A stretch of DNA of 64,000 nt from an uncultured Prevotellaceae bacterium (GTDB lineage Bacteria > Bacteroidota > Bacteroidia > Bacteroidales > Bacteroidaceae): assembly GCA_900315565.1 (NCBI GenBank), contig OMZS01000009.1:62001-126000 (forward strand), written 5' to 3'. This document shows, piece after piece, positions 15,584-25,913 of this stretch (position 1 is the stretch's first letter; every line of letters begins with the position of its first letter). The position numbers and the translations under genes were made by a program. The notes under the pieces were generated by a model, which worked only from the letters and a program-made list of their open reading frames with translations, was not told the origin of the DNA and did no database searches.

Positions 15584-16198
15584 ATGCCAGGATTATTAGG
15601 AAAGAAAATCGGAATGACATCCGTTTTCAGTGCCGACGGCAAGAACGTGCCGTGCACTGTTATCGAAGCTGGTCCCTGTGTTGTTACTCAGGTGAAAACC
15701 ATCGAGAAGGACGGTTATGCTGCCCTTCAGTTGGCTTTCGGCGAGGCTAAGGAGAAGAGAACCACCAAACCAATGATGGGTATCTTCAAGAAGGCCGGAA
15801 CAACACCGAAAAAGCACTTGGCCGAGTTCAAATTTGACGAGGAGTACAACCTCGGAGACACCATTACGGTGGAAATCTTCAACGACACTGAGTTTGTAGA
15901 TGTTGTTGGCACCTCAAAGGGTAAAGGTTTCCAGGGTGTTATGAAGCGTCACGGATTCGGCGGTGTGGGTCAGGCTACTCACGGTCAGGACGACCGCGCC
16001 CGCAAGCCGGGTTCTATCGGAGCTTGTTCGTATCCTGCAAAGGTCTTCAAGGGCATGCGCATGGGTGGACACATGGGTACTGACAGAGTCACGACCCAGA
16101 ATCTGAAAGTGTTAAAGGTTATACCTGAGCACAACCTTATCCTTGTGAAGGGTAGCTGTGCCGGTTACAATGGTTCAACTGTAATTATCAACAAGTAA
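15584..16198 (+). CDS. rplC: 50S ribosomal protein L3
   Basis: Early-assembling 23S-binding protein, 204 residues. N-terminus '[15 protein letters not shown]' and the extension loop '[15 protein letters not shown]' that reaches the peptidyl-transferase centre are conserved. Its TAA shares an A with the ATG of rplD (16198), indicating translational coupling. First gene after the new promoter at 15372-15402. Confidence 0.98.
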   Translation: MPGLLGKKIGMTSVFSADGKNVPCTVIEAGPCVVTQVKTIEKDGYAALQLAFGEAKEKRTTKPMMGIFKKAGTTPKKHLAEFKFDEEYNLGDTITVEIFNDTEFVDVVGTSKGKGFQGVMKRHGFGGVGQATHGQDDRARKPGSIGACSYPAKVFKGMRMGGHMGTDRVTTQNLKVLKVIPEHNLILVKGSCAGYNGSTVIINK

Positions 16199-16827
16199 TG
16201 GAAGTTAGCGTATTAAACATCAAAGGTCAGGAGACCGGAAGAAAGGTAACTCTCAACGAGGATATCTTTGGAGTTGAACCTAATGACCACGTCATTTATC
16301 TGGACGTGAAGCAGTATCTGGGCAACCAGCGCCAGGGCAACGCCAAGGCAAAGGAAAGAAGCGAGCACAAGGGTTCTACCCGCAAGCTTGGCCGTCAGAA
16401 GGGCGGCGGCGGCGCACGTCATGGCGACATCAACTCTCCGCTGCTGAAGGGTGGTGGCCGCGTGTTCGGTCCGAGACCCCGTGACTATCGTACAAAACTG
16501 AACAAGAAGGTGAAGGTTCTCGCCCGCAAGTCGGCTCTGGCTTACAAAGCCCAGGAGGACGCCATCATGGTACTGGAGGACTTTACGTTCGACGCACCCA
16601 AGACCAAAGATTTCATAAATATTACTAAAAATCTGAAAGTCGAAGGTAAGAAGGTTTTGCTCGTTTTGCCAAATTCAAATAAAAATGTATATTTGTCGGC
16701 TCGTAACTTGCAGCGCGCAGAGGTAATGGAGGCAGCCAGCATTAACACTTATAAAGTATTGAATGCTGACGTACTTATCGTTACCGAGGATTCGCTGAAA
16801 ACCATCGACGGCGTCTTAACAAAATAA
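16198..16827 (+). CDS. rplD: 50S ribosomal protein L4
   Basis: 209 residues. The long tunnel-lining loop is visible as '[16 protein letters not shown]' and '[13 protein letters not shown]'. In enterobacteria L4 represses its own operon; the structured leader at 15403-15583 makes a similar loop conceivable here. One-base overlap with rplC. Confidence 0.98.
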   Translation: MEVSVLNIKGQETGRKVTLNEDIFGVEPNDHVIYLDVKQYLGNQRQGNAKAKERSEHKGSTRKLGRQKGGGGARHGDINSPLLKGGGRVFGPRPRDYRTKLNKKVKVLARKSALAYKAQEDAIMVLEDFTFDAPKTKDFINITKNLKVEGKKVLLVLPNSNKNVYLSARNLQRAEVMEAASINTYKVLNADVLIVTEDSLKTIDGVLTK

Positions 16828-16847
16828 TAAGTAGGAGATATTGAAGT

Positions 16848-17141
16848 ATGGCTTTTATTATCAAACCACTGGTCACTGAGAAGATGACCAAGATTACCGA
16901 AAAGCGGCCCAACCGCTACGGCTTCGTTGTACGCCCAGAGGCTAATAAGCTCCAGATTAAGGATGAAATTGAGAGCCTGTATAATGTTACAGTCGTTGAT
17001 GTGAACACGATGCGATATGCCGGCAAGCGCTCAAGCCGCTATACCAAGGCCGGACTGATCAGAGGTCAGCGCAACGCGTTCAAGAAAGCAGTAGTTACCC
17101 TGAAAGAGGGCGAAACAATTGATTTTTACAGCAATATTTAA
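16848..17141 (+). CDS. rplW: 50S ribosomal protein L23
   Basis: 97 residues, standard length. 'MAFIIKPLVTEKMTKI' and 'NRYGFVVRPEANKLQIKDEIE' are the family N-terminal pattern. L23 sits at the tunnel exit and docks trigger factor and SRP. Seven bases before rplB. Confidence 0.97.
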   Translation: MAFIIKPLVTEKMTKITEKRPNRYGFVVRPEANKLQIKDEIESLYNVTVVDVNTMRYAGKRSSRYTKAGLIRGQRNAFKKAVVTLKEGETIDFYSNI

Positions 17142-17148
17142 ATAAGAA

Positions 17149-17976
17149 ATGGCAGTACGTAAATTAAAACCGGTAACTCCGGGTCAAAGACACAAAATTA
17201 TTGGCACGTTCGAGGATATTACTGCATCCGTGCCAGAGAAGTCTCTCGTTCGCGGTAAGCGTTCTACCGGCGGTCGAAACAACACCGGTAAGATGACAGT
17301 GCGCTACATGGGCGGCGGTCATAAGAGAAAGTATCGTTTCATCGATTTCAAGCGAGAGAAAGATGGTGTTCCAGCTGTAGTGAAAACAATCGAGTACGAC
17401 CCGAACCGTTCGGCTCGCATCGCATTGTTGTTCTACGCTGATGGTGAAAAACGTTACATTATTGCTCCTAACGGGCTGGAAGTAGGCACCACTCTGCTTT
17501 CGGGCGCAGACGCTGCACCTGAAATCGGCAATGCCCTTCCGCTGGCAAACATCCCTGTGGGTACGGTGGTTCACAACATTGAGCTGCGCCCGGGCCAGGG
17601 TGCCAAGATGGTTCGTTCGGCTGGTAACTTTGCTCAGCTTACTTCTCGTGAAGGCAGTTATTGTGTTATTAAGCTCCCCTCGGGTGAAACCCGCAAGGTG
17701 CTGAGCGCTTGTAAAGCAACTGTAGGTAGTGTAGGCAACTCCGACCACGCTCTTGAGCAGTCGGGTAAGGCAGGCCGCTCGCGCTGGCTGGGCCGCCGTC
17801 CTCACAACCGTGGTGTGGTGATGAACCCGCACGATCACCCGATGGGTGGTGGTGAAGGCCGTCAGAGTGGTGGACATCCTCGTTCGCGCAAGGGTCTGTA
17901 CGCTAAGGGTCTGAAGACTCGTGCACCTAAGAAGCTTTCGAACAAGTACATCATTGAGAGAGCTAACAAGAAGTAA
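17149..17976 (+). CDS. rplB: 50S ribosomal protein L2
   Basis: 275 residues. '[16 protein letters not shown]' in the RNA-binding part and '[14 protein letters not shown]' near the C-terminus, whose histidine region is needed for peptidyl transfer and subunit joining, are both present. Confidence 0.98.
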   Translation: MAVRKLKPVTPGQRHKIIGTFEDITASVPEKSLVRGKRSTGGRNNTGKMTVRYMGGGHKRKYRFIDFKREKDGVPAVVKTIEYDPNRSARIALLFYADGEKRYIIAPNGLEVGTTLLSGADAAPEIGNALPLANIPVGTVVHNIELRPGQGAKMVRSAGNFAQLTSREGSYCVIKLPSGETRKVLSACKATVGSVGNSDHALEQSGKAGRSRWLGRRPHNRGVVMNPHDHPMGGGEGRQSGGHPRSRKGLYAKGLKTRAPKKLSNKYIIERANKK

Positions 17977-18003
17977 TCAAACAAAAGTAAACTGAAGTAA
18001 ATT

Positions 18004-18270
18004 ATGAGTCGTTCATTAAAAAAAGGTCCGTACATTAACGTGTCACTCGAGAAGAAGATTCTCGCCATGAATGAAAGCGGCAAGAAGAGTGTCGTTAAGA
18101 CATGGGCTCGTGCTTCGATGATCTCACCCGACTTTGTGGGACATACTGTAGCAGTTCATAACGGAAACAAATTTATCCCTGTTTACATTACCGAGAACAT
18201 GGTCGGCCACAAGCTGGGCGAATTCTCACCGACACGTAAGTTCGGCGGCCATGCTGGTAACAAGAAATAA
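18004..18270 (+). CDS. rpsS: 30S ribosomal protein S19
   Basis: 88 residues; '[19 protein letters not shown]' and '[12 protein letters not shown]' are diagnostic. Binds the 30S head next to S13. Confidence 0.98.
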   Translation: MSRSLKKGPYINVSLEKKILAMNESGKKSVVKTWARASMISPDFVGHTVAVHNGNKFIPVYITENMVGHKLGEFSPTRKFGGHAGNKK

Positions 18271-18303
18271 TCAGGGCAAACCATTTAAAATGAAAGTAGA
18301 ATA

Positions 18304-18711
18304 ATGGGACGAAGAAAGAAAATATCGGCTGATAAAAGAAAAGAAGCCCTTAAGACATTGTATTTTGCAAAGCTGAACGGGGTTCCTTCTTCACCACGCA
18401 AGATGCGCTACGTCGTTGACATGATTCGTGGTATGGAAGTGAACTACGCCCTCGGCGTACTGCGTTTCTCTAAGAAGCAGGCTGCTGCTGACGTTGAGAA
18501 ACTGCTTCGCTCGGCTATTGCAAACTGGGAGCAGAAGAATGACCGCAAGGCAGAAGACGGCGAACTTTATATCTCTAAGGTTTTCGTTGACGAAGGCGTG
18601 ACCATGAAGCGCATGCGTCCTGCCCCTCAGGGTCGTGGCTACCGCATCCGTAAGCGTAGCAACCATGTGACATTGTTTGTAGATGCTAAACCAAATGACG
18701 TTAAAGAATAA
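18304..18711 (+). CDS. rplV: 50S ribosomal protein L22
   Basis: 135 residues. The start '[18 protein letters not shown]' carries a short N-terminal extension relative to the E. coli protein. The beta-hairpin that lines the exit tunnel is seen as '[19 protein letters not shown]', the site of macrolide-related changes in other species. Confidence 0.97.
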   Translation: MGRRKKISADKRKEALKTLYFAKLNGVPSSPRKMRYVVDMIRGMEVNYALGVLRFSKKQAAADVEKLLRSAIANWEQKNDRKAEDGELYISKVFVDEGVTMKRMRPAPQGRGYRIRKRSNHVTLFVDAKPNDVKE

Positions 18712-18716
18712 GTAGA

Positions 18717-19445
18717 ATGGGACAGAAAGTTAATCCAATAAGCAACCGTCTCGGTATTATCAAAGGATGGGACTCAAACTGGTTCGGTGGAAAGAACTTC
18801 GGCGACAACCTCGTTGAGGACCAGAAAATCCGCAAGTATCTGAATGAGCGCCTGGCAAAGGCCAGCGTATCGAAGATTGTTATCGAGCGCACACTGAAAC
18901 TCGTCACCATCACAATCTGCACCGCCCGTCCGGGTATCGTCATTGGTAAAGGTGGCCAGGATGTAGATAAGCTGAAGGAAGAGCTCAAGAAGCTCTACGA
19001 CAAAGAGATTCAAATCAACATCTTTGAAATCAAGAAACCTGAACTCGACGCAACAATTGTAGCTAATAACATTGCACGCCAGGTGGAAGGCAAGATTGCT
19101 TACCGCCGTGCAATCAAAATGGCTGTAGCTAACACAATGCGCGCAGGTGCTGAAGGTATCAAGGTGCTCATCTCTGGCCGTCTGAACGGCGCCGAGATTG
19201 CACGCAGTGAGATGATTAAGGAAGGACGCACACCGCTGCACACTTTCCGTGCTGACATTGACTATTGCCACACTGAGGCCCTGACAAAAGTGGGTATCCT
19301 CGGTATCAAGGTATGGATCTGCCGCGGAGAGATTTATGGAAAGCGCGACCTTGCCCCCAACTTCACTCAGGAGAACAAGGGCGGACGTGGCAACAACAAC
19401 GGTGGAAAGCCCAGAGGTAATCGTAAGAGAAACAATAACCGTTAA
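18717..19445 (+). CDS. rpsC: 30S ribosomal protein S3
   Basis: 242 residues. N-terminal '[19 protein letters not shown]', KH-domain GXXG in '[14 protein letters not shown]', and '[19 protein letters not shown]'. The C-terminus is an Asn/Gly/Arg-rich tail ('[19 protein letters not shown]'), as in other Bacteroidetes. Helps form the mRNA entry channel. Confidence 0.98.
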   Translation: MGQKVNPISNRLGIIKGWDSNWFGGKNFGDNLVEDQKIRKYLNERLAKASVSKIVIERTLKLVTITICTARPGIVIGKGGQDVDKLKEELKKLYDKEIQINIFEIKKPELDATIVANNIARQVEGKIAYRRAIKMAVANTMRAGAEGIKVLISGRLNGAEIARSEMIKEGRTPLHTFRADIDYCHTEALTKVGILGIKVWICRGEIYGKRDLAPNFTQENKGGRGNNNGGKPRGNRKRNNNR

Positions 19446-19462
19446 AAGAAAGAAACACTATC

Positions 19463-19891
19463 ATGTTACAGCCAAAAAGAGTAAAATATAGAAGACCTCA
19501 AGATGGTCGTGGCAACAAAGGCAACGCCCACAGAGGTACACAGCTGGCTTTCGGTTCTTTCGGCATCAAGACACTTGACGCCAAGTGGATTGACAGCCGC
19601 CAGATTGAGGCTGCCCGTGTGGCCATCAACCGCTACATGAACCGTGAAGGACAGGTTTGGATTCGTATTTTCCCCGACAAACCTATTACCCGCAAGCCTG
19701 CCGACGTGCGTATGGGTAAAGGTAAAGGTGACCCTGCCGGTTGGGTAGCTCCCGTTACTCCGGGCCGCATACTCTTCGAAGTTGAAGGCGTTCCCTTCGA
19801 AGTGGCCAAAGAGGCCCTCCGCCTCGGTGCGCAAAAACTGCCCGTGCATACAAAGTTTGTTGTTAGACGTGATTACGATAAAAATGCTTAA
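19463..19891 (+). CDS. rplP: 50S ribosomal protein L16
   Basis: 142 residues; '[17 protein letters not shown]' and '[16 protein letters not shown]' identify it. The latter includes the arginine region hydroxylated in E. coli. Three bases separate it from rpmC. Confidence 0.98.
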   Translation: MLQPKRVKYRRPQDGRGNKGNAHRGTQLAFGSFGIKTLDAKWIDSRQIEAARVAINRYMNREGQVWIRIFPDKPITRKPADVRMGKGKGDPAGWVAPVTPGRILFEVEGVPFEVAKEALRLGAQKLPVHTKFVVRRDYDKNA

Positions 19892-19894
19892 GCT

Positions 19895-20089
19895 ATGAAG
19901 ATGACAGAAATTAAAGAGCTCGAAACCAAGGACTTGGTAGAGCGCATAGAGGACGAGGTTGCCAAGTACAACCAAACGAAGTTGAACCACGCCGTCTCTC
20001 CACTTGAGAATCCATCACAGATAAAGGCTGCTCGTCGTGACATCGCACGTCTGAAAACAGAACTTCGTCAGAGAGAACTTAACAAATAA
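19895..20089 (+). CDS. rpmC: 50S ribosomal protein L29
   Basis: 64 residues, two helices: '[20 protein letters not shown]' and '[19 protein letters not shown]'. Lies at the tunnel exit beside L23. Confidence 0.95.
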   Translation: MKMTEIKELETKDLVERIEDEVAKYNQTKLNHAVSPLENPSQIKAARRDIARLKTELRQRELNK

Positions 20090-20100
20090 CAATGGTCCAG

Positions 20101-20358
20101 ATGGAAACAAGAAATTTAAGAAAAACAAGACAGGGTGTGGTGATTAGCAACAAAATGGATAAAACCATTGTTATTGCATCGAAGTTTAAGGAGAAACACC
20201 CAATCTATGGAAAATTTGTCCAGAAGACAAAGAAGTATCACGCCCACGATGAGAAGAACGAGTGCAACATCGGTGATACTGTGCTCATCATGGAAACCCG
20301 TCCCTTGTCGAAGACAAAGAGATGGAGACTAGTACAAATCGTAGAAAAAGCTAAGTAA
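20101..20358 (+). CDS. rpsQ: 30S ribosomal protein S17
   Basis: 85 residues from ATG 20101 ('[14 protein letters not shown]'), which matches the usual N-terminus of Bacteroidetes S17. An ATG at 20092 would add 'MVQ'; neither has a clear ribosome-binding site. 'NKMDKTIVI' and '[14 protein letters not shown]' are the OB-fold signatures. Confidence 0.95.
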   Translation: METRNLRKTRQGVVISNKMDKTIVIASKFKEKHPIYGKFVQKTKKYHAHDEKNECNIGDTVLIMETRPLSKTKRWRLVQIVEKAK

Positions 20359-20360
20359 TT

Positions 20361-20726
20361 ATGATACAAGCAGAATCAAGACTTACCGTAGCAGATAACA
20401 GCGGTGCACGCGAGGCTCTCTGCATCCGTGTGCTGGGTGGTACCCGCCGCCGTTATGCAAGTGTTGGTGACGTGATTGTCGTTGCTGTCAAGAACGTCAT
20501 CCCATCAAGTGATTTGAAAAAGGGTGCAGTATCTAAGGCTTTGATTGTCCGCACAAAGAAGGAGATTCGCCGTCCCGACGGCTCGTACATCCGTTTCGAC
20601 GACAACGCCTGCGTGTTGCTCAACAATGCCGGTGAGCTTCGCGGCAGCCGTATCTTCGGCCCTGTGGCACGTGAGCTCCGCGCAGTGAACATGAAAGTCG
20701 TATCTTTGGCACCTGAGGTTCTTTAA
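20361..20726 (+). CDS. rplN: 50S ribosomal protein L14
   Basis: 121 residues; '[19 protein letters not shown]' and '[18 protein letters not shown]' are nearly invariant. Intersubunit-bridge protein and the docking site of the silencing factor RsfS. Confidence 0.98.
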   Translation: MIQAESRLTVADNSGAREALCIRVLGGTRRRYASVGDVIVVAVKNVIPSSDLKKGAVSKALIVRTKKEIRRPDGSYIRFDDNACVLLNNAGELRGSRIFGPVARELRAVNMKVVSLAPEVL

Positions 20727-20749
20727 TCATTAAAAAGAAATATAGACTA

Positions 20750-21067
20750 ATGGCAAAGTTACATATTAAGAAAAACGATACAGTTTATGTTCTTTCAGGC
20801 GAGGACAAAGGCAAAACTGGTAAAGTGCTCAAGGTTCTTGTAGAAAAGCAGCGCGCACTTGTAGAAGGCGTGAACATGGTTTCGAAAAGCATGAAGCCGT
20901 CTGCCAAGAACCCCCAGGGAGGCATTGTGAAGCAGGAGGCTCCTATTCACATTTCTAATTTGAGCCTGATCGACCCCAAGAGTGGCAAGCCCACCCGTGT
21001 TTCTATCAAGCACGATGGCAAAAACGTTATTCGTATCGCTAAAAAGTCAGGAGAGGAGATTAAGTAA
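20750..21067 (+). CDS. rplX: 50S ribosomal protein L24
   Basis: 105 residues with a KOW motif ('[20 protein letters not shown]'). An assembly initiator on 23S rRNA. The TAA overlaps the ATG of rplE by one base. Confidence 0.97.
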   Translation: MAKLHIKKNDTVYVLSGEDKGKTGKVLKVLVEKQRALVEGVNMVSKSMKPSAKNPQGGIVKQEAPIHISNLSLIDPKSGKPTRVSIKHDGKNVIRIAKKSGEEIK

Positions 21068-21621
21068 TGTACACAGCACAGTTAAAAAAGCAATATGCTG
21101 AGAGCATTGCTCCGGCACTGAAGAAGCAGTTCAACTACACTTCAACCATGCAGGTTCCTGTACTGAAGAAAATTGTGATCAACCAAGGCTTGGGCGACGC
21201 CACACAGGACAAGAAAATCATTGATGTCGCTATCAACGAAATCACTACCATCGCCGGCCAGAAGGCTGTTGCCACTTACTCGAAGAAGGACATCGCCAAC
21301 TTCAAGCTTCGTAAGAAGATGCCCATCGGCGTGATGGTGACCCTGCGCAGAGAGCGCATGTATGAGTTCCTCGAGAAGCTCGTCCGCATCGCTCTTCCCC
21401 GTATCCGCGACTTCAAAGGCATTGAGTCGAAGTTCGACGGCCGTGGCAACTACACACTGGGTATTCAGGAGCAAATCATCTTCCCTGAAATCAACATCGA
21501 CAGCATCGACCGCATTCAGGGTATGAACATCACCTTCGTGACATCGGCCAAGACCGACGAAGAGGGCTATGCACTGCTCAAGGCTTTCGGCCTTCCATTT
21601 AAGAACGCTAAAAACGATTAA
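21067..21621 (+). CDS. rplE: 50S ribosomal protein L5
   Basis: 184 residues; '[16 protein letters not shown]' and '[16 protein letters not shown]' fit the family. Binds 5S rRNA with L18, which is encoded further on. Confidence 0.97.
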   Translation: MYTAQLKKQYAESIAPALKKQFNYTSTMQVPVLKKIVINQGLGDATQDKKIIDVAINEITTIAGQKAVATYSKKDIANFKLRKKMPIGVMVTLRRERMYEFLEKLVRIALPRIRDFKGIESKFDGRGNYTLGIQEQIIFPEINIDSIDRIQGMNITFVTSAKTDEEGYALLKAFGLPFKNAKND

Positions 21622-21626
21622 GAGAT

Positions 21627-21929
21627 ATGGCAAAAGAATCAATGAAAGCACGCGAGGTGAAGCGCGCAAAACTGGTTGCCCGTTATGCTGAGAAGCGTGC
21701 AGCACTGAAGAAAATCATTGCAACAAGTGATGACCCCGCTGAGGCATACGAGGCTGCTCGCAAACTGCAGAGCATTCCTAAGAACGCCAATCCTATCCGT
21801 CTGCACAACCGCTGCAAAATCACTGGTCGCCCCAAGGGATACATCCGCCAGTTCGGCCTTTCGCGTATTCAGTTCCGCGAGATGGCTTCAGAAGGCCTGA
21901 TTCCCGGCGTAAAGAAAGCCAGCTGGTAA
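21627..21929 (+). CDS. rpsN: 30S ribosomal protein S14, zinc-free long form
   Basis: 100 residues. The C-terminal '[20 protein letters not shown]' has a single Cys and no CxxC pairs, so this is the zinc-independent long type. The 84 bp gap to rpsH holds a small hairpin (CGGG..CCCG near 21980-21994) and an AT-rich stretch. Confidence 0.97.
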   Translation: MAKESMKAREVKRAKLVARYAEKRAALKKIIATSDDPAEAYEAARKLQSIPKNANPIRLHNRCKITGRPKGYIRQFGLSRIQFREMASEGLIPGVKKASW

Positions 21930-22013
21930 AAACAACGACGGAACAAAGAGAGTTATCTTTATTTATTATTTAATATTGTCGGGGGAGTCCCGATTAATTA
22001 AACATTTATTTTT

Positions 22014-22409
22014 ATGACAGATCCAATAGCAGATTATCTGACTAGACTCAGAAATGCAATCATGGCTCATCACCGTGTTGTAGAAGTTCCTGCGTCTAAC
22101 TTGAAGAAGGAAATCACCAAGATCCTCTTCGAGAAGGGATACATCCTGAACTACAAGTTCATTGAGGATGGTCCTCAGGGTACTATCAAGGTGGCCTTGA
22201 AGTACGACCCTGAAACAAAGACAAACGCTATCAAGTGTTTGAAGAGAGTGTCAACACCAGGTTTGCGCAAGTACACCGGTTACAAGGACATGCCGAGAGT
22301 TATTAACGGATTAGGTATTGCCATTATATCTACATCCAAAGGTGTAATGACAAACAAAGAGGCCTCCGAACTCAAGATTGGCGGCGAAGTGCTTTGCTAT
22401 GTATATTAA
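22014..22409 (+). CDS. rpsH: 30S ribosomal protein S8
   Basis: 131 residues; 'MTDPIADYLTRLRNA' and 'STSKGVMTNKEA' are conserved. Binds the central domain of 16S rRNA; in E. coli it represses the spc operon. Confidence 0.98.
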   Translation: MTDPIADYLTRLRNAIMAHHRVVEVPASNLKKEITKILFEKGYILNYKFIEDGPQGTIKVALKYDPETKTNAIKCLKRVSTPGLRKYTGYKDMPRVINGLGIAIISTSKGVMTNKEASELKIGGEVLCYVY

Positions 22410-22423
22410 TTGGAGGATTGAAT

Positions 22424-22990
22424 ATGTCAAGAATAGGAAAATTGCCAATTAGTATCCCCGCTGGCGTAACCATCAGCCAGAAGGACGGCATCGTTACGGT
22501 GAAAGGCCCCAAGGGTGAGCTCTCTCAGAAATTGGACTCTTCAATTCTGATGAAAGTAGAGGATGGTCATATCACATTCGAGATTGACGAGAACAGCCCC
22601 GTAAACACCAAACAGAAGCAGGCTTTCCATGGCCTCTACCGCTCGCTCATCAACAACATGGTTGTGGGTGTGAGCCAGGGCTTCAAGAAAGAGATGGAAC
22701 TCGTGGGCGTTGGTTATCGTGTTTCTAATCAGGGCAACCTGATTGAATTCTCTCTTGGATACACGCACCCCATCTTCATTCAGCTGCCAAGCGAAGTGAA
22801 AGTGGAGACAAAGTCTGAGCGCAACCAGAACCCCCAGATTATTCTGGAATCGTGCGACAAGCAGCTGCTCGGTCTGATTTGTGCCAAGATTCGTTCTTTC
22901 CGTATGCCTGAGCCTTACAAAGGAAAGGGTATTTTGTTCAAGGGCGAGGTTATCCGCCGCAAGTCGGGTAAGTCGGCTTCAGCTAAGTAA
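22424..22990 (+). CDS. rplF: 50S ribosomal protein L6
   Basis: 188 residues from ATG 22424, set by a GGAGG at 22412-22416 and the canonical start 'MSRIGKLPISIPAGV'. A longer in-frame start at 22394 would lie inside rpsH. The C-terminal 'MPEPYKGKGILFKGEVIRRK' is diagnostic. Confidence 0.97.
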   Translation: MSRIGKLPISIPAGVTISQKDGIVTVKGPKGELSQKLDSSILMKVEDGHITFEIDENSPVNTKQKQAFHGLYRSLINNMVVGVSQGFKKEMELVGVGYRVSNQGNLIEFSLGYTHPIFIQLPSEVKVETKSERNQNPQIILESCDKQLLGLICAKIRSFRMPEPYKGKGILFKGEVIRRKSGKSASAK

Positions 22991-23018
22991 TCTTAATCTA
23001 TAAAAAACAGTTACGATT

Positions 23019-23363
23019 ATGACAACAAAGAAAATTGAAAGACGAATCAAAATCAAATACAGAATTCGCAAGAACGTTAATGGTACGGCTGAGCGTCCGC
23101 GCATGAGCGTTTTCCGCTCGAACAAGCAGATATATGCTCAGGTTATCAACGACTTGACTGGCACGACTCTGGCATCGGCCTCATCGCTGGGTATGGAAAC
23201 CATGCCTAAGAAGGAGCAGGCTGCCAAGGTTGGCGAAATGATTGCAAAGAAAGCACTTGAGGCTGGTATCGAAAAGGTTGTTTTCGACCGCAACGGCTAT
23301 CTCTATCATGGCCGTGTGAAGGAACTTGCCGACGGAGCACGTAAAGGTGGACTTAAATTCTAA
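23019..23363 (+). CDS. rplR: 50S ribosomal protein L18
   Basis: 114 residues; '[20 protein letters not shown]' and the C-terminal '[19 protein letters not shown]' are typical. 5S rRNA-binding protein. Confidence 0.97.
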   Translation: MTTKKIERRIKIKYRIRKNVNGTAERPRMSVFRSNKQIYAQVINDLTGTTLASASSLGMETMPKKEQAAKVGEMIAKKALEAGIEKVVFDRNGYLYHGRVKELADGARKGGLKF

Positions 23364-23371
23364 AAACGATT

Positions 23372-23884
23372 ATGGCAATTAACAAAGTAAAAGTAAATAG
23401 TGACGTAGAGTTGAAAGACCGTTTGGTTGCTATCAACCGTGTTACCAAGGTAACAAAGGGTGGTCGTACCTTCACATTCGCTGCCATCGTCGTTGTAGGT
23501 GACGGTAATGGTGTTATCGGATGGGGTCTTGGAAAAGCTGGCGAAGTAACCTCTGCTATTGCAAAGGGCGTTGAGTCGGCTAAGAAGAATCTCGTAAAAG
23601 TTCCCGTATTGAAGGGTACTATTCCTCACGAGGCTGAGGTGTCGTATGGCGGTGCAAAGGTGCTTCTCAAGCCCGCTGCTCCTGGTACTGGCCTGAAGGC
23701 CGGTGGTGCTATGCGTGCCGTTCTTGAGAGCGTTGGCATCACCGATGTGATTGCCAAGTCTAAGGGGTCATCCAACCCTCACAACCTGGTAAAGGCCACT
23801 ATTGCTGCCCTGAGCGAGATGCGTGACGCTTACACCATCGCTGGCCAGCGCGGCATCAGTATGCAAAAAGTATTTAGAGGCTAA
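23372..23884 (+). CDS. rpsE: 30S ribosomal protein S5
   Basis: 170 residues. '[20 protein letters not shown]' carries the loop where spectinomycin resistance changes occur; '[12 protein letters not shown]' is conserved. Eight bases after rplR. Confidence 0.98.
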   Translation: MAINKVKVNSDVELKDRLVAINRVTKVTKGGRTFTFAAIVVVGDGNGVIGWGLGKAGEVTSAIAKGVESAKKNLVKVPVLKGTIPHEAEVSYGGAKVLLKPAAPGTGLKAGGAMRAVLESVGITDVIAKSKGSSNPHNLVKATIAALSEMRDAYTIAGQRGISMQKVFRG

Positions 23885-23899
23885 AAGGAGAATTGAACA

Positions 23900-24076
23900 A
23901 TGGCAACAATTAAGATTAAACAGATTAAGAGTAAAATCGGTTACCCCATTGACCAGAAGCGCACATTGCTTTCATTGGGTCTGCACAAAATCTCTCAGGT
24001 TGTAGAAAGAGAAGACACTCCTGAAGTCCGTGGCATGATACGTAAGGTTCACCACCTGGTAACCATTGTTGAATAA
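23900..24076 (+). CDS. rpmD: 50S ribosomal protein L30
   Basis: Short 58-residue gene read directly from the sequence: ATG at 23900 after AAGGAG, TAA at 24074-24076. The protein begins 'MATIKIKQIKSKIGYP' and contains 'LSLGLHKISQVVERED', the L30 pattern. It fills the expected slot between rpsE and rplO. Confidence 0.95.
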   Translation: MATIKIKQIKSKIGYPIDQKRTLLSLGLHKISQVVEREDTPEVRGMIRKVHHLVTIVE

Positions 24077-24101
24077 TAATCTTTTAAACAGACAAGAAAT
24101 C

Positions 24102-24548
24102 ATGAAATTAAATAGTTTAAAGCCAGCTAAAGGCTCCACACATTCACGTCGTCGTATCGGTCGCGGAACAGGTTCCGGTCTGGGTGGTACTTCTACTCGT
24201 GGTCACAAGGGTGCCAAGGCTCGTTCTGGTTATAAGAGAAAAATTGGTTTCGAAGGTGGTCAGATGCCACTGCAGCGCCGTGTTCCGAAGTCTGGTTTCA
24301 AGAACATCAACCACAAGGAATACTATGCAGTAAACCTCTCTACGCTTCAGAAACTGGCTGAGCAGAAGAACCTCACCAAGATTGGCATTGAGGAGCTCAA
24401 GGCCGCAGGTCTTACCAACGGCAAGGAACTTGTAAAGATTCTTGGCAATGGTGAGCTGAAAGCCAAACTGGAAGTAGAAGCAAATGCTTTCTCGAAGACT
24501 GCCGAAGAGGCTATCAAGGCAGTGGGTGGTAACACAACTATAATCTAG
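24102..24548 (+). CDS. rplO: 50S ribosomal protein L15
   Basis: 148 residues from ATG 24102 ('MKLNSLKPAKGSTHSRRR'), the family start; an upstream in-frame ATG at 24066 overlaps the end of rpmD. The glycine-rich 'GRGTGSGLGGTSTRGHKG' is the L15 signature. Confidence 0.97.
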   Translation: MKLNSLKPAKGSTHSRRRIGRGTGSGLGGTSTRGHKGAKARSGYKRKIGFEGGQMPLQRRVPKSGFKNINHKEYYAVNLSTLQKLAEQKNLTKIGIEELKAAGLTNGKELVKILGNGELKAKLEVEANAFSKTAEEAIKAVGGNTTII

Positions 24549-24552
24549 AAAA

Positions 24553-25899
24553 ATGAAAAAGTTTATTGAGTACCTGAGAAACTGTTGGAGGATTGAGGAT
24601 TTGCGTCAGCGACTCCTCATCACTCTGCTGTTTGTAGCAATTTATCGTTTCGGCTCGTTCGTTGTCCTTCCTGGAATCAACCCGGGTATGTTGGAAAAAC
24701 TGCAGTCGCAGACAGCTGGCGGACTCATGTCGCTGCTCGACATGTTCTCAGGAGGTGCATTTTCCAATGCGTCAATCTTCGCTTTGGGAATTATGCCTTA
24801 CATCTCTGCCTCCATCGTGATGCAGCTGCTCGCAGTGGCTGTGCCCTATTTCCAGAAGATGCAGCGCGAGGGCGAGAGCGGCCGTAAGAAGATTGCATGG
24901 TACACACGTGTGCTGACCATTGCCATTCTGTTCTTCCAGGCTCCCGCTTACCTCATGAACCTGAAGTATCAGGCTGCCGGTGCTTTGGCCACTGGCATCA
25001 ACTGGTCAACCTTCATGATCACGGCTTCCGTCATTCTGGCTGCAGGCAGCATGTTCATCCTCTGGCTGGGTGAGCGCATCACCGATAAAGGTGTTGGAAA
25101 TGGTGTCTCTCTGATCATCATGATTGGTATCATCGCTCGTCTTCCTCAGGCATTCTTCCAGGAAGTCAGTTCGCGCTTCACCGCTATCACCGGTGGCGGC
25201 CTTGTGATGTTTATCATTGAGATTCTCATTCTCTATGCAGTTGTATGTGCATCTATTCTCCTGGTACAAGGTGTTCGCAAAGTTCCCGTGCAGTACGCCA
25301 AGCGTCTTGTAGGAAACGGCAAACAGCAGTATGGCGGCGCCCGTCAGTATATCCCGCTGAAACTCTTCGCTGCCAACGTGATGCCTATCATCTTTGCCCA
25401 GGCACTGATGTTCATCCCTCTGACTGTTATCCGCTATTCAGCAGAGAGCACCAACTGGCTGATTCAGTCGCTTACCGACAACCGTAGTCTGCTGTATAAT
25501 ATCGTTTATGCAATCCTGATTATTGCATTCACCTATTTCTATACAGCAATCACACTGAATCCTACCCAGATGGCAGAAGACATGAAACGCAACAACGGAT
25601 TCATTCCTGGCATTAAGCCCGGCAAACCCACTGCCGATTTCATCGACACGGTCATGTCGCGCATCACACTGCCCGGTTCGCTGTTCATTGCGTTCATCGC
25701 CATTATGCCTGCCTTTGCCGGATTGCTGAACGTTCAGCAGGGCTTCTCGCAGTTCTTCGGAGGAACGTCGCTCCTCATCTTAGTGGGTGTGGTCATCGAT
25801 ACCCTCCAGCAGATTGAGAGCCATCTGATGATGCGTCATTACGACGGTCTTCTCAACGCAGGTCGAGTACATGCTAAAGGTGGAGTTTCCGCATATTAG
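24553..25899 (+). CDS. secY: Preprotein translocase subunit SecY
   Basis: 448 residues with about ten membrane helices; forms the protein-conducting channel. 'RLLITLLFVAIYRFGSFVVL' (TM1), 'ILALGIMPYISASIVMQLL'-type plug region ('FALGIMPYISASIVMQLL'), and 'RHYDGLLNAGRVHAKGG' at the C-terminus are recognisable. Four bases after rplO in the spc segment. Confidence 0.98.
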   Translation: MKKFIEYLRNCWRIEDLRQRLLITLLFVAIYRFGSFVVLPGINPGMLEKLQSQTAGGLMSLLDMFSGGAFSNASIFALGIMPYISASIVMQLLAVAVPYFQKMQREGESGRKKIAWYTRVLTIAILFFQAPAYLMNLKYQAAGALATGINWSTFMITASVILAAGSMFILWLGERITDKGVGNGVSLIIMIGIIARLPQAFFQEVSSRFTAITGGGLVMFIIEILILYAVVCASILLVQGVRKVPVQYAKRLVGNGKQQYGGARQYIPLKLFAANVMPIIFAQALMFIPLTVIRYSAESTNWLIQSLTDNRSLLYNIVYAILIIAFTYFYTAITLNPTQMAEDMKRNNGFIPGIKPGKPTADFIDTVMSRITLPGSLFIAFIAIMPAFAGLLNVQQGFSQFFGGTSLLILVGVVIDTLQQIESHLMMRHYDGLLNAGRVHAKGGVSAY

Positions 25900-25913
25900 T
25901 ATATATCATCCTG